NCBI GenBank assembly: GCA_037443945.1
Contig: JBBINH010000007.1
Coordinates: 1-64,000 of the forward strand
Source of the DNA: SSF26 sp037443945
GTDB lineage: Bacteria; Chloroflexota; Anaerolineae; J102
DNA length: 64,000 nt
Direction of reading: 5' to 3'
The translations under genes were made by a program, and so were the position numbers. Below the pieces are notes generated by a model, which saw only the letters and a list, made by a program, of their open reading frames with translations, ran no database searches and was not told the DNA's origin. Positions 40,905 to 50,687 of this stretch are shown one piece after another (within the stretch, counting starts at the first letter, position 1; each line of letters starts with the position of its first letter).

Positions 40905-41837
40905 TCATCGTCCGGGGTTCCCCAGGGATGGCGTGGCCGAGAGCAGCCTCTCGTAGCTGTAGCCGCTGAGCGGTAGCTCGGTGAATCCCAGATGCAACAA
41001 GAGGCCCTGGGCCGGAGCATCGGCGTGGTTGATATCGGTCACCAGACGCTGCACCTGGCGGGTGGCCAGCTCGTTCAGACAGCGCAACAGCAGCCAACGC
41101 CCTATGCCCCGACGACGATAGGGTTCCTGCACATGAAGCCGCCGCAGCGATGCCGTCGGTACGCCGCTGTATTCGGACAACTCGGGCAGCACAACACAAT
41201 TCAGTTCGGCTACAAACTCATAACCGCTGAAGACCGAAAGGGTGAAGGCCTGTGGGCCAACCTCATCGAACTGCAGACGCAACCGGGGCCAAGCCGGCAG
41301 CGGCTCCGGCACATGCCGGCCGAAAAGGCGTTCATAGAGCAGCCAACGCTGCCCGATACGGTATCCGGCACGAGCCAACGCTTCCATCACCTCGAAGGCA
41401 TGGCCGGGCAACACCCCACGACCGGCCAGATAGCAGGGATACCCGGTGCGAACGTGAAAAGCCGCAACGTGGGTGACCTCGCGGGCGACAAAATAGGCTT
41501 CGGCCGCCGCCAGCAGCGCGTTGGCCACCTGGGGATCCACCGGTGCGAGGAGCAAGAGCAGACGCAAAAAGCCCTGTCGTACTTCGGGCGTCTGATCGGC
41601 CGTGCGTCCCACGGTGCAATGGGCGAACCCAACGGTGTGTCCTCCCTGATTGGCCACCAGCCAGCCATCGCCATCCACGGCCAGATCGGCATCAGGCGCC
41701 CCATCGTTGAGCAAAACCCAACGCCGAAACTGCTCCGGTGTGAGCGGACGGTAGTAAGGCAGCGCCGCCGTCGTGCGGTTGAACAGCTCGGTAACGGCGG
41801 CTACCTCGCGTTGGCGCAACGGCGCAATCGTGAGCAT
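40905..41837 (-). CDS. GNAT acetyltransferase, probably two-domain
   Basis: A 310-residue protein. The C-terminal domain (about 155-300) has LRRLHVQEPYRRRGIGRWLL, the acetyl-CoA-binding loop (RRRGIG), and an LHLGF ending. The N-terminal half (start MLTIAPLRQREVAAVTELFNR) has the first strand and helix of a second, degenerate GNAT domain, with GGHTVGFAHC as beta-4-like sequence. Acceptor unknown. The frame extends far upstream, but there it overlaps the LysE-type gene; the ATG at 41837 begins right at the GNAT fold. Confidence 0.83.
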   Translation of the reverse strand: MLTIAPLRQREVAAVTELFNRTTAALPYYRPLTPEQFRRWVLLNDGAPDADLAVDGDGWLVANQGGHTVGFAHCTVGRTADQTPEVRQGFLRLLLLLAPVDPQVANALLAAAEAYFVAREVTHVAAFHVRTGYPCYLAGRGVLPGHAFEVMEALARAGYRIGQRWLLYERLFGRHVPEPLPAWPRLRLQFDEVGPQAFTLSVFSGYEFVAELNCVVLPELSEYSGVPTASLRRLHVQEPYRRRGIGRWLLLRCLNELATRQVQRLVTDINHADAPAQGLLLHLGFTELPLSGYSYERLLSATPSLGNPGR

Positions 41838-41857
41838 GGCCAGATGATCCGAAGCCT

Positions 41858-42460
41858 CTATACCAGACTGCGTATGGCCGCGACCAACATCACCATGCCG
41901 ATCCCCAGCAAGAGGACGGCCGAACCACGCCTCAGTTGACGCTGATAGCGTGGGGCCAGACCTCGCGCCCGACTGAACAAAACGGCCAGCATGATTTTGC
42001 TGCCGACAAGCATGAGATAGAACCCGCCGATGAAGGCCACGGCATAAGCGGGCCGCAGCCGCCAGGCCTGCACCATCGTCGGCGCCCCCACGGCGGCCCA
42101 GAACAGATAGGGGTGGGGATTCAAAAAGTTGACCAACATGCCGTGCAACACATCCCGTCTGGCCGTGGTCGGTCGGGGTGTCCACTCGACACCGGCCTGC
42201 CGCCAACCGTCGATACCCAACCAGAGGACAAAAAGGCTGCCCACCAAGAGCAAACCGTCCAGATAAGGCTCCGGCAGATGCCCCACCAGCCACACAGCCA
42301 GAAAGACGATGGGCACGTCGGTCAGCAAGGGGGCCAGGGCTACCCGCAGGCCACTGGTCAAACCGTTCTGCAGGCTGCGCTGGATGACAAGGGCCAAAAG
42401 AGGACCGGGCGATACCCCGGCGCTCAAACCCAGGGATAAACCGAGGAAGGCAAAAGGCAT
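41858..42460 (-). CDS. LysE/RhtB-family amino acid exporter
   Basis: A 200-residue protein of six hydrophobic segments. LGLSLGLSAGVSPGPLLALVI near the N-terminus is the LysE signature (G.(SP)GP), and HGMLVNFLNPHPYLFWAAVG in the middle is the second conserved block. The family exports basic or neutral amino acids or other small metabolites by proton antiport. The ATG at 42460 begins directly at helix 1; upstream residues in the frame are not family-like. Confidence 0.85.
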   Translation of the reverse strand: MPFAFLGLSLGLSAGVSPGPLLALVIQRSLQNGLTSGLRVALAPLLTDVPIVFLAVWLVGHLPEPYLDGLLLVGSLFVLWLGIDGWRQAGVEWTPRPTTARRDVLHGMLVNFLNPHPYLFWAAVGAPTMVQAWRLRPAYAVAFIGGFYLMLVGSKIMLAVLFSRARGLAPRYQRQLRRGSAVLLLGIGMVMLVAAIRSLV

Positions 42461-42509
42461 GGCAACAAGGCAAGCAAAACGATGAAGCTCAAGATGGGCA
42501 AAAGCTCCC

Positions 42510-43277
42510 TCAGGAAGGTCCACCAGTCATGCGACGCCGCATGACGTGATAGAGGACAATCGAACCGGCCACGGCGGCATTGAGGGAGTTGATGCGGCCG
42601 ACCATGGGCAGATAAAGAAGCCAATCGCAGGTTGCTGCCACCAGACGACCGAGGCCAAAGCCTTCCGAACCGACCACGATGCCCAACGGCCCGCTCAGGT
42701 CCGCGGCTTCCGGCGGTTGGGCCTGAGGGTGGATCTCAAGGCCGGCCAGCCACAGCCCTTGCTTCTGCAGCCGGCGCATGGTCTCGACCAGATTGGTGAC
42801 CTCGCTGACCAACAGGTGTTCACTGGCCCCTGCCGAAGCGTGGACGGCGGCCGGCGTCACATGCGCCGCACGATGGCGGGGGAGGACAACACCGTGCACC
42901 CCGCAGGCTTCGGCCGTGCGCAACAGCGCGCCTAGGTTCTGCGGGTCCTGGACCCGGTCGAGCAGGAGCAGAAACGGCGGTTGGCCCTGGCGTGCGGCCA
43001 GGGCAAGGGCCTCGCCCACATCCACATAGGGATAGGGTCCGACGGCCAGGGCCACGCCTTGATGGTTGACCGCGCCCAGCCAGGTATCGAGCTGTTGCCG
43101 CGGAACCATCTGAATTGCGATTTGGGCCGCACGAGCACGTTCGCCGATTTCGGTCAACACAGGGCTGGCCTGCATGCCCTGGGCCTGATAAAGGGCAATC
43201 ACACGCCGCCGACCGGCACGCAGGGTTTCGCGCACGGCTTGGCGGCCGTAGATGAGTTCATGCCTCAGCCCTGCCAC
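42510..43277 (-). CDS. rlmB: TrmH-family (SPOUT) RNA 2'-O-methyltransferase, RlmB type
   Basis: A 255-residue protein. The N-terminal substrate-binding domain begins RHELIYGRQAVRETLRAG. The SPOUT knot motifs are DRVQDPQNLGALLRTAEACG (motif 1), GIVVGSEGFGL (motif 2) and LPMVGRINSLNAAVAGSIVLYH (motif 3, partly quoted: INSLNAAVA). RlmB methylates G2251 of 23S rRNA. The first codon is GTG at 43277, overlapping cysS by 13 bases, a neighbourhood also known from Firmicutes (cysS-rlmB). Confidence 0.9.
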   Translation of the reverse strand: MAGLRHELIYGRQAVRETLRAGRRRVIALYQAQGMQASPVLTEIGERARAAQIAIQMVPRQQLDTWLGAVNHQGVALAVGPYPYVDVGEALALAARQGQPPFLLLLDRVQDPQNLGALLRTAEACGVHGVVLPRHRAAHVTPAAVHASAGASEHLLVSEVTNLVETMRRLQKQGLWLAGLEIHPQAQPPEAADLSGPLGIVVGSEGFGLGRLVAATCDWLLYLPMVGRINSLNAAVAGSIVLYHVMRRRMTGGPS

Positions 43278-44671
43278 CGCCAGACCGTGCCCTCACGGCT
43301 GTCTTCCAGGATGACGCCCAGCTCGGCCAGTCGGTCACGAATGCGGTCGGCCAAGGCCCACTGACGGGCCTGGCGCAGGGCGGTCCGGGTTTCCAGCAGC
43401 AGTTCGATAAAGGGGGTCACGTCGGCCGTGCGGGCATCGGAGCCTTGCTGCAAGCGCAGACCCAGGACTCCGGTGAGCTCCAGCAACACGGCCTGCGCCT
43501 GGGCGAAAGGCTCGCCACCCACGCCGGCATCCCGTGCCGAGTTGATGGCCTTAACCAGCTCGAAAAGATGACCAAGGGCCGCCGCCGTATTGAAGTCGTC
43601 ATCCATGGCCTCTTCAAAACGTTGCCGGGCCGTTGTGACTGCCTCGAGCAAGGCGGCGCTTTCGGGACCTTCCGTCCGGTTCCCCACGGCCGGCCGCAGA
43701 GCGCTGCGTAGCCGCTCCAGGCCCCGCTCCGACTGGGCAATGACCTCGTCATCGAAGGCGAGGGGCTTGCGATAGTGGGAATTGAGGATGAGCAGACGCA
43801 AGGCATCGGCGCTGTGCCGGGCCAGGAACTCGTCGATCGAGATGATGTTGCCCAGGGATTTCGACATCTTCTCCCCACGCAGTTGCAACATGCCGTTGTG
43901 GAGCCAGTACGTGGCCAGAGGCGCGTGGTGGCACGATTCACTCTGGGCGATCTCGTTTTCGTGATGGGGGAAGATGAGGTCGTTGCCGCCGCCGTGGATG
44001 TCAATGGTCGTCCCCAGATGACGCCGCACCATAGCCGAGCACTCGATATGCCAGCCGGGTCGTCCCATGCCCCAGGGGCTGGGCCAGGCCGGCTCATCGG
44101 GGGCCTTCTGCCGTTTCCAAAGGGCGAAATCGGCAGCATCCTCTTTCAGCTCATCGCCATAGCGCTGCCGTTCGCTGCTGATGGCATGCTCGATAGTGCG
44201 TCGGCTGAGTTTGCCGTAGTCGGGATCGCTGCGCACGCGAAAATAGACATCGCTCTCCGATTCGTAGGCATAACCCTGCTCGATCAGGCATTGCACCATG
44301 GCGATGATTTCGTCGATGGTGGTCGACACGCGCGGGGTAACCATGGGGGGCTTGACCCCAAGCCGGGCCATCTGCTGTTCGAAACGGATGATGTAATGCT
44401 GCGCCAACCGGAAAGGGTCTTGGCCGGTGGCCCGGGCACGGTTGATGATTTTGTCGTCCACGTCGGTGTAGTTCATGACATGCCGCACCTCGTAGCCTTT
44501 GTATTCGAGATAGCGGCGGATGATATCGAAAACAATCGCCGACATGGCATGGCCGATATGGGCTTCATCGTACACCGTGGGACCGCACACGTACATGCGC
44601 ACGCGGCCCGGTTCCAGGCTACGAAACGGCTCGATTTGGCGGGTGAGCGTGTTGTAGACGCGTAGACTCAT
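43265..44671 (-). CDS. cysS: Cysteinyl-tRNA synthetase
   Basis: A 468-residue class I synthetase. VCGPTVYDEAHIGHAMSAI near residue 28 holds the zinc-binding Cys and the HIGH motif; the signature KMSKSLGN is at about 268-275; HIECSAM and FPHHENEIAQS match the Cys binding site and zinc ligands. The length is standard. It overlaps the upstream PIN/TRAM gene by 4 bases and the downstream rlmB by 13, so the three form one unit. Confidence 0.96.
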   Translation of the reverse strand: MSLRVYNTLTRQIEPFRSLEPGRVRMYVCGPTVYDEAHIGHAMSAIVFDIIRRYLEYKGYEVRHVMNYTDVDDKIINRARATGQDPFRLAQHYIIRFEQQMARLGVKPPMVTPRVSTTIDEIIAMVQCLIEQGYAYESESDVYFRVRSDPDYGKLSRRTIEHAISSERQRYGDELKEDAADFALWKRQKAPDEPAWPSPWGMGRPGWHIECSAMVRRHLGTTIDIHGGGNDLIFPHHENEIAQSESCHHAPLATYWLHNGMLQLRGEKMSKSLGNIISIDEFLARHSADALRLLILNSHYRKPLAFDDEVIAQSERGLERLRSALRPAVGNRTEGPESAALLEAVTTARQRFEEAMDDDFNTAAALGHLFELVKAINSARDAGVGGEPFAQAQAVLLELTGVLGLRLQQGSDARTADVTPFIELLLETRTALRQARQWALADRIRDRLAELGVILEDSREGTVWRWQG

Positions 44672-45732
44672 GAGGCTGAACTCGGTGTGGCAAAAATCAT
44701 ACGGCCGGCGCTGGTTTGGAGCACCTTGGTGACAACGAGATCGACATCCCTGCCGATATAACGACTCCCGTTTTCGACGACGACCATCGTTCCGTCTTCG
44801 AGGAAACCGACGCCCTGGTCAATTTCCTTGCCTTCCTGGATAATCCGCAACCGCAGGTGCTCACCGGGCAGATAGATGGCTTTCATGGCATTGGCCAGGT
44901 CGTTTAGATTGAGAACCTTGATTCCCTGGAGGACGGCCACGCGATTCAGGTTGAAATCGTTGGTGATAAGACCAAAGCGATGTTGTCGGGCCAGAGCCAC
45001 GAGTTTCTCATCCACATCGCGGATGCCGGGGACATCCAGGTCCACGATCTCCAGACGGACCTCCGGGAGCTCACGCAGCGTTTCCAGGACCTCCAAGCCA
45101 CGACGACCGCGCGCCCGGCGCAGCGGATCGGGCGAATCGGCAATGTATTGCAGCTCGGCGAGGATAAAACGCGGGAGCAACAACGGTCCGGGCAAAAAAC
45201 CCGTGCGGGCCACATCGCCGATACGGCCGTCGATGATGACGCTGGTATCGAGCAGAAACGAGCGCGACGCCGTTATGGCCTGTGCCCCTCGCTCGGGCAG
45301 ACGACGTGATCGCGAGAACATGGCGATCAGGTCGGGCCCGCGCAACACGGCAATGGTTGCCCCCAGATAACCGAAGATAATGCTGGTGATGAAGGGCAAA
45401 ATCGAGCCGAAAGGATTGGGCAGGCGTGAAAGCGGGATCACCAGCAAGGCGGCCACAGCCAGACCCAGGGCCAGCCCGATGGCGCCTGCTAAGACCTCCT
45501 CGATGGGGATCTGACGGATGAAACGAATCGCCCACAAGGCCGGCCGCGTGGTCAACCAGGGAGCTATGAACCATCCTAGGACGGCGCCTGCCAGGGTGAG
45601 GGGTCCAATATAGCGAAACGACGCCAGATCGGCGAAAGGATTGCTGGTTTGCGTGATGATAATGCCGATTTGCCAACCGAGGATGGCGAAAACAATAAGT
45701 CCAAGAAAACGAGAGATACGGTCGATTAACAC
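44668..45732 (-). CDS. PIN/TRAM-domain membrane protein (YacL type)
   Basis: A 354-residue protein. The N-terminal 140 residues carry about four hydrophobic segments. The PIN nuclease-like domain follows (SFLLDTSVIIDGRIGDVA, with the first Asp, then ILAELQYIAD, and LITNDFNLNRVA with the late acidic residues), and a TRAM RNA-binding domain closes the protein (GVGFLEDGTMVVVENG). It has the layout of Bacillus YacL; the function is unknown but an RNA-linked nuclease at the membrane is plausible. The start is GTG at 45732, preceded by GAGGT. It leads the nine-gene minus-strand array. Confidence 0.88.
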   Translation of the reverse strand: MLIDRISRFLGLIVFAILGWQIGIIITQTSNPFADLASFRYIGPLTLAGAVLGWFIAPWLTTRPALWAIRFIRQIPIEEVLAGAIGLALGLAVAALLVIPLSRLPNPFGSILPFITSIIFGYLGATIAVLRGPDLIAMFSRSRRLPERGAQAITASRSFLLDTSVIIDGRIGDVARTGFLPGPLLLPRFILAELQYIADSPDPLRRARGRRGLEVLETLRELPEVRLEIVDLDVPGIRDVDEKLVALARQHRFGLITNDFNLNRVAVLQGIKVLNLNDLANAMKAIYLPGEHLRLRIIQEGKEIDQGVGFLEDGTMVVVENGSRYIGRDVDLVVTKVLQTSAGRMIFATPSSAS

Positions 45733-46019
45733 GGAATAAGACCTCGCTTTATTTGTGTGATTATTCTACTTTTTGCAATATAAGTAGAGTTTTTAAGGAT
45801 TAATAAAAATGAAAAAATAAATGCATCATTGAATGAGTACATCCATCATTCTAACACAGACAGCAGGTGGCAGGCAACAGAGAGAGGTGTCGTCTTGGAG
45901 CCGTTCACGATCTCAGGCGTTGGCGTTTCCCGACCTCCGGCGATTCGTCGCAGCCCGCAGGCCTGTGCTACCATGCTGATTCCGTACAAGCGCTTTTGTG
46001 TGCACGGTTTGCTCTCGGT
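45733..46019. other. AT-rich divergent control region
   Basis: The 287 bases between two divergent starts contain an island (about 45750-45860) that is far richer in A/T than the surroundings. CTACTT and AAGTAG form a 6-bp inverted repeat with a 10-base loop near 45767-45788. TAGAAT-like sequence on the minus strand (45763-45768) could be a -10 for the PIN/TRAM gene. No gene seen. Confidence 0.5.
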
Positions 46020-48710
46020 ATGCTTCGTCGCCACGGCTTTTTACTCGGCCTGTTTTTGCTGCTGAGCCTGATCGCGACCTGGCCGCTGATCCGCCACATC
46101 ACCACCTTCGTCCCCGGCTCGGATACCTGGGCCTATGACGAATACACCTTCATCTGGTCGATGTGGTGGTTCAAGCATAGCCTGCTCGATCGGCACAGCA
46201 CACCTTTTTACAGCCCGGCCATTTTTTATCCGCTGGGCATGGAGCTCTTGCTCTACAGCTACAATTTGCTGGCGGCGATCCTGGCTCTGCCCCTGGGTGT
46301 GGCCGTGGGCTGGCCTTTCGCCTCCAACCTGACCCTGCTCTATAACATCGTCGTCTCGGCCTGGGGGGCCTACTGGCTGGCATTATGGCTGTTGCGGGGG
46401 CGACCGGGGGCCCGTTGGGCGGCTCTGATCGCCGGGATTGTTTTTGCGTTTTCGTCCAATCGTGGGGTTTACCTGGCCTTAGGCCATTACAACATCCAGA
46501 ACATCCACTTTCTGCCGTTTTTCGTGCTTTATCTGTTGCGTCTGGTGGAACGACCTACCCGACGTGACAGCATCCTCACCGCCCTTTTTGCGGCCTGGGG
46601 ACTTTTGGTGGATGTGCAGTTCGCGGTGTTCATGGCTTTTTTGGCCTTGTGTCTGTTGTTAGCACGTCCCTGGCGGGATCTGCTTTTCCACCCTTGGCCC
46701 GACCGAGAGCGTTGGCAGGCCCTCTTCATGGCTGCCCTGCTTGCCGTGGTCTTCACTTTTCCCTATCTCTGGCCGACGGTGCGGGCTTTTCTGGCCGCCG
46801 ATTACCTGCTGCGGGGGTGGGGAGATGCCCTCAATCTGTCTGCCGATCTGGTGGGCTGGTTTACGCCCACGGCCTTACATCCGCTTTGGGGTCCGAACTG
46901 GCCGGCCTATTTGCGGGCCGTCCAGGAGGGCACAGCTCCGTTTCGCGATGTGAATACGGTCTTCCTGGGTTATGCCACAGCAGCCCTGGCGCTGATCGGG
47001 GCCGTTATCCTCTGGCGACGGCAGCGAGGTTGGGTGGCGGCGGCCGGTCTGGCGGCTGTGTTTACCCTGGGTCCGCTGTTGCAGGTACGGGGACGCTACG
47101 TGTTTGACTTCGACGGCCTGCAGACCTCGATTCCTCTGCCCTTTTTGCTGTTGCACTACCTGCCCCTGGTCAAGGGCAACCGCGTGGCCAATCGCTGGAG
47201 CCTGGTGCTCATCCTGGCGCTGGCCATTCTGGCGGCCTGGGCTGTGGCCTGGCTGTGGTCGTGCGCGCGCCGGTGGCGGCGCAGGACCCGGCTTGCGCAA
47301 GGGCTCGTTGTCGTACTCGCCGGCGTCATCCTCGGCGAGCATGCCGTTATCCCGTTGCCCCTAACCGATGCCCGGATTCCGGCCGTCATCCGCACCCTGG
47401 CCGCGCAGCCCGAGGGCGCCGTCTTGCCGATCCCGATGGGGTGGCGCAACAGTTTTGGCGTCCTGGGCTTCGAGGATACGCGCGCCCAGTACTACATGAC
47501 CGCCCATGGCAAGCCCATCTTGTCCGGCAACACCTCGCGCAATCCGTCCATTAAGTTCGCGTACTTTGCCCGTTTGCCGTTGGTGCAGGCCATCACCCGG
47601 CAAGAAGCCGGCCATCCTCCGGATGCGGAGACCCTGGCCGCCGCCCGTGCCCAGGTGGAGGCGCTGCTGGCCCTGTGGGGGGTGCGCTATCTGCTGCTTT
47701 TGCCGCCGACGCCCGGTCGTCTGCCCTATGCCGATACCTGGCAGGCCAGCCAGCAGCTGGCGCTGGACCTGATTCCCCATGATCCCGAACCGCTCCATGC
47801 CGATGCGAGCGGTCGGTTGTTCGCCGTGCGGCCGTCGGCGCCCTTGCCTCTGCTCCTCGATTTCGGCGACGCGGATACCGCGGCTTGGCGTGGCGAGGGC
47901 TGGGGCGAAGACGAAGCCGATGTGGGCGGCGCTGCCGGCATTTGGGCTACGGCGCCCGAGGCCTTGCTCCTCTTCCGCAGCGAAGACACCACCCCGCGAC
48001 GGTTGACCTTCCGCGCCGTGCCCTTCTCCTGGCCTGGGGGACCATCGCAACGACTGCGCGTGGTGCTCAACGGCCAAACGGTTGGCGAAGTTGGCATGAG
48101 TCCCGACTGGCAGGAGTACGGTTTTGTGCTGGCTCCTCGTCCTGGAATCAACCACCTGCGTTTCCGGTTTGGGCACGTTGCCGTCCCGCGGCAGGTGTTG
48201 TCTCAGGCCCTGATCGGCAAGACGGGTGTGCAGGCGCCGGTGGACATCGAAGTCCACAGTTTCGCCGAAGCTTATATCACCTTGACCGATGCCACCGGAA
48301 CGCAGCTCCCGGCTTCCTTCGGTCGTCGCGGCTATAATGTGACCGTTCTCGACCGGCGCCGCGGGCGTGTATTGGCCCAACGCGGCTTTGATACCGTGGC
48401 CAATCCCTACGAGGTCGAGCGGCTGGTGGCCTATCTCCGCAGCCTGCCGCCCGGCCGGCTCGTCATCCTGGCCACGCGCGAGGGCGCCGGGACGTTCGTC
48501 TCGGCCGAACTGATCGCCGCACTCCGAGGCCTGGGTTCCGGTCTGACCACACCGGCCGAGTTGAACGGTTATGCCCATGCCCTTGTCGGCATTGTCGGCG
48601 CTGCGCCCGGCACGGCTGCCGAAGTGCTCGATCCCACCGATGCCTTCCTGCGCATTGCCGGTGACTTTCGTAGCCTGGCCGCGGCCTTCGACTGGCTGCG
48701 CATCGAATAA
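46020..48710 (+). CDS. GT-C-like membrane protein with a C-terminal ILEI/FAM3-like domain
   Basis: An 896-residue protein. The first 460 residues have about twelve hydrophobic segments, with an early extracytoplasmic acidic loop (FVPGSDTWAYDEYTFIW) and tryptophan-rich loops as in polyprenol-dependent GT-C glycosyltransferases. The remaining exterior part has a beta-sandwich region (about 600-735) and at about 741-880 a region that resembles the interleukin-like EMT inducer (ILEI/PANDER/FAM3) domain: EVHSFAEAYITLTDATGTQL, YNVTVLDRRRGRVL and LVAYLRSLPPGRLVILATREG. This fold is known from animal secreted proteins and also from bacterial membrane enzymes. No ribosome binding site is clear at the ATG at 46020. 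It begins a set of three envelope genes. Confidence 0.75.
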   Translation: MLRRHGFLLGLFLLLSLIATWPLIRHITTFVPGSDTWAYDEYTFIWSMWWFKHSLLDRHSTPFYSPAIFYPLGMELLLYSYNLLAAILALPLGVAVGWPFASNLTLLYNIVVSAWGAYWLALWLLRGRPGARWAALIAGIVFAFSSNRGVYLALGHYNIQNIHFLPFFVLYLLRLVERPTRRDSILTALFAAWGLLVDVQFAVFMAFLALCLLLARPWRDLLFHPWPDRERWQALFMAALLAVVFTFPYLWPTVRAFLAADYLLRGWGDALNLSADLVGWFTPTALHPLWGPNWPAYLRAVQEGTAPFRDVNTVFLGYATAALALIGAVILWRRQRGWVAAAGLAAVFTLGPLLQVRGRYVFDFDGLQTSIPLPFLLLHYLPLVKGNRVANRWSLVLILALAILAAWAVAWLWSCARRWRRRTRLAQGLVVVLAGVILGEHAVIPLPLTDARIPAVIRTLAAQPEGAVLPIPMGWRNSFGVLGFEDTRAQYYMTAHGKPILSGNTSRNPSIKFAYFARLPLVQAITRQEAGHPPDAETLAAARAQVEALLALWGVRYLLLLPPTPGRLPYADTWQASQQLALDLIPHDPEPLHADASGRLFAVRPSAPLPLLLDFGDADTAAWRGEGWGEDEADVGGAAGIWATAPEALLLFRSEDTTPRRLTFRAVPFSWPGGPSQRLRVVLNGQTVGEVGMSPDWQEYGFVLAPRPGINHLRFRFGHVAVPRQVLSQALIGKTGVQAPVDIEVHSFAEAYITLTDATGTQLPASFGRRGYNVTVLDRRRGRVLAQRGFDTVANPYEVERLVAYLRSLPPGRLVILATREGAGTFVSAELIAALRGLGSGLTTPAELNGYAHALVGIVGAAPGTAAEVLDPTDAFLRIAGDFRSLAAAFDWLRIE

Positions 48711-48742
48711 ACCGGCCTTGCCATAGGACGGTTCCCATCGCC

Positions 48743-50683
48743 ATGTATCCCCGCTCTCGCTTACCGGCTTTCCTACTCGGCCTGCTGGCCTTTGTGGCCT
48801 ATCGTCTGACGGCTGCCCCGGCCGTATTGCCCGGCGATGCCGGGGAGTTTCAGTTCACCGTGCCTCTGGCGGGTGTTTCCCATCCGCCCGGTTATCCTCT
48901 TTACCATCTCCTGGGCTGGCTGTGGACCCGGCTGTATCAGGCCAATCCGGCCCAGGGAGTCAACCATTTCAGCGCCTTGTGGGGTGGGGTGGCCGTAGGG
49001 CTCTTTTACCTGCTGGCCTACGAGGCGCTGAGCCAATTGCTCTTCCGGCTGCGTTGGCGTCGGGGTGCAGGTCTGCTGGCGACCATCACCACGGTGGTAT
49101 GGGCGACCCAGCCCACGCTATGGGCTCAGGCCACTCAGGCCGAAGTCTACACCCTCCAGATGGTTTTGGTCGCGGCCCTTTTGGGCGCCGGCCTGGCCGC
49201 CGGCGGCTGGTTCACGCGTCCCGAACCGCGTCGCCCGCGCCCGGATCGCGTCCTGGGCCTTTTGGCTTTGCTTTTGGGCCTGGGACTGACCCATCATCTC
49301 ACCCTTCTGCTGCTTGCGCCTGGCCTGCTGCTTTATCTCCTCTGGCAGTGGACCGACCTCTTCCAATGGCGTCGGCTCTGGCGGGCGCTGCCCTTTCTGC
49401 TGGGACCGCTCTTGCTCTATCTGTACATACCGCTGCGGGCTCCGGCCAGTCCCTGGCTCCGCCTGGCGCTGACGTCTGACCATGTCCTTGTCCTTTACGA
49501 CAACAGCCCGGCGGGTTGGCTGCGCTTTGTGTTGGGCGTCCGCTTTGCCGATGCCTTGCGCGGTCCCGGCGAGGCTTTGGCGCAAATCCCGATAGCAGGC
49601 CGGTTTTTCTTCGACCATCTCGGCTGGGTCGGCCTCGCCCTCGTTTGCCTCGGTCTCCTGGCGCTGATCCTGGAGGAACAATGGCCGGTCCTGCTGCTGA
49701 CCGGTTCCGGTTTCTTGCTGACAACCGCTTTCAATCTGTTCTATGGCATCGGCGATATTCAGGCCTTCTACCTACCGCCCCTGCTCATTGCCACCCTGTG
49801 GCTGGGTTTGGGTCTGGCTTATGGCGTTGAGCTCCTCGGTCGTCTGACGGGCCCTCGTCTGCGGCCGTATTGGCTGGCGCTGGCCCTGGCCATGCTGATC
49901 TGGCCTTATTTGCAGATTCAGAATCGGAGCGACGAATTCGATCGCCGCCTGAGCTACGAGACCACCCGGCGCTGGCAGCAGATTCTGGACCAAGCGCTTC
50001 CGGCCGATGCCATTCTCATCAGCAACGATCGCGATGAGATGACGCCCATGCTCTACTTCCAGCACGTGTTAGGCCGCGCGCCGAAGATGACCGCCTTATT
50101 TCCCTTGATCGTGCCGCCCGATAGGCTCGGCTACCGCGATTTCGCCGATCTGAACGGCACTCTGGCCACGGCCCTGGCTACCGGACGCCCTGTCTTTTTG
50201 AGCAAAGCCATGCCTGGCGTCGAGGTGCGCTACGCAATAGAACCCTTCGGTACCGATGTGGCGCGCGTGCTCGGGGAATACACCGTTCCCGAACCCGTTT
50301 TCGAGATACCCCATGGCGAGTCCATGCGCTGGCTGCATACGGCCTGGGCAGGCACAGCCCAACCGGGCAGCCTGCTGACGGTGGATCTGTACTGGCGTGT
50401 GGTTCGCACACCAACGCTCCCCTGGCACAGCTTCTTGCAACTCTTTGACGAGGCCGGCAACAAACGAGCCCAGGCTCCCGACCATCGGCCCGGTGGCGAT
50501 TATCTCCCGGCGCCTCTCTGGCGCCCCGGTGACGTGATCCGCGATCGATTTGCGCTCATCTTGCCTGCCGATCTGGCGGTCGGCACCTATACCTTGATGG
50601 CCGGCTTTTACGATCCGGCCACCGGGGCACGCATGGCCGAACCACTGGCGGTTGGCCTTATCCGCCGTCTGCCTCAGGAGTGA
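48743..50683 (+). CDS. DUF2723-family multi-pass membrane protein
   Basis: A 646-residue protein with about ten membrane segments in the first 400 residues. The signature near the N-terminus, LPGDAGEFQFTVPLAGVSHPPGYPLYH, with an Asp/Glu pair in the first exterior loop, is that of DUF2723 proteins, which are GT-C-like and have been linked to protein O-mannosylation. The C-terminal exterior region (about 430-640) is beta-rich. The substrate is unknown. It follows the ILEI protein gene by 32 bases and precedes a secreted glycosidase-like gene, suggesting a surface-glycan unit. Confidence 0.85.
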   Translation: MYPRSRLPAFLLGLLAFVAYRLTAAPAVLPGDAGEFQFTVPLAGVSHPPGYPLYHLLGWLWTRLYQANPAQGVNHFSALWGGVAVGLFYLLAYEALSQLLFRLRWRRGAGLLATITTVVWATQPTLWAQATQAEVYTLQMVLVAALLGAGLAAGGWFTRPEPRRPRPDRVLGLLALLLGLGLTHHLTLLLLAPGLLLYLLWQWTDLFQWRRLWRALPFLLGPLLLYLYIPLRAPASPWLRLALTSDHVLVLYDNSPAGWLRFVLGVRFADALRGPGEALAQIPIAGRFFFDHLGWVGLALVCLGLLALILEEQWPVLLLTGSGFLLTTAFNLFYGIGDIQAFYLPPLLIATLWLGLGLAYGVELLGRLTGPRLRPYWLALALAMLIWPYLQIQNRSDEFDRRLSYETTRRWQQILDQALPADAILISNDRDEMTPMLYFQHVLGRAPKMTALFPLIVPPDRLGYRDFADLNGTLATALATGRPVFLSKAMPGVEVRYAIEPFGTDVARVLGEYTVPEPVFEIPHGESMRWLHTAWAGTAQPGSLLTVDLYWRVVRTPTLPWHSFLQLFDEAGNKRAQAPDHRPGGDYLPAPLWRPGDVIRDRFALILPADLAVGTYTLMAGFYDPATGARMAEPLAVGLIRRLPQE

Positions 50684-50687
50684 GACC

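Noticed and set aside
40805..41020. Upstream extension of the APH-fold kinase
   Set aside because: A GTG with GAGGAGG six bases upstream at 40804 is a much better start, and the extension overlaps the GNAT gene.
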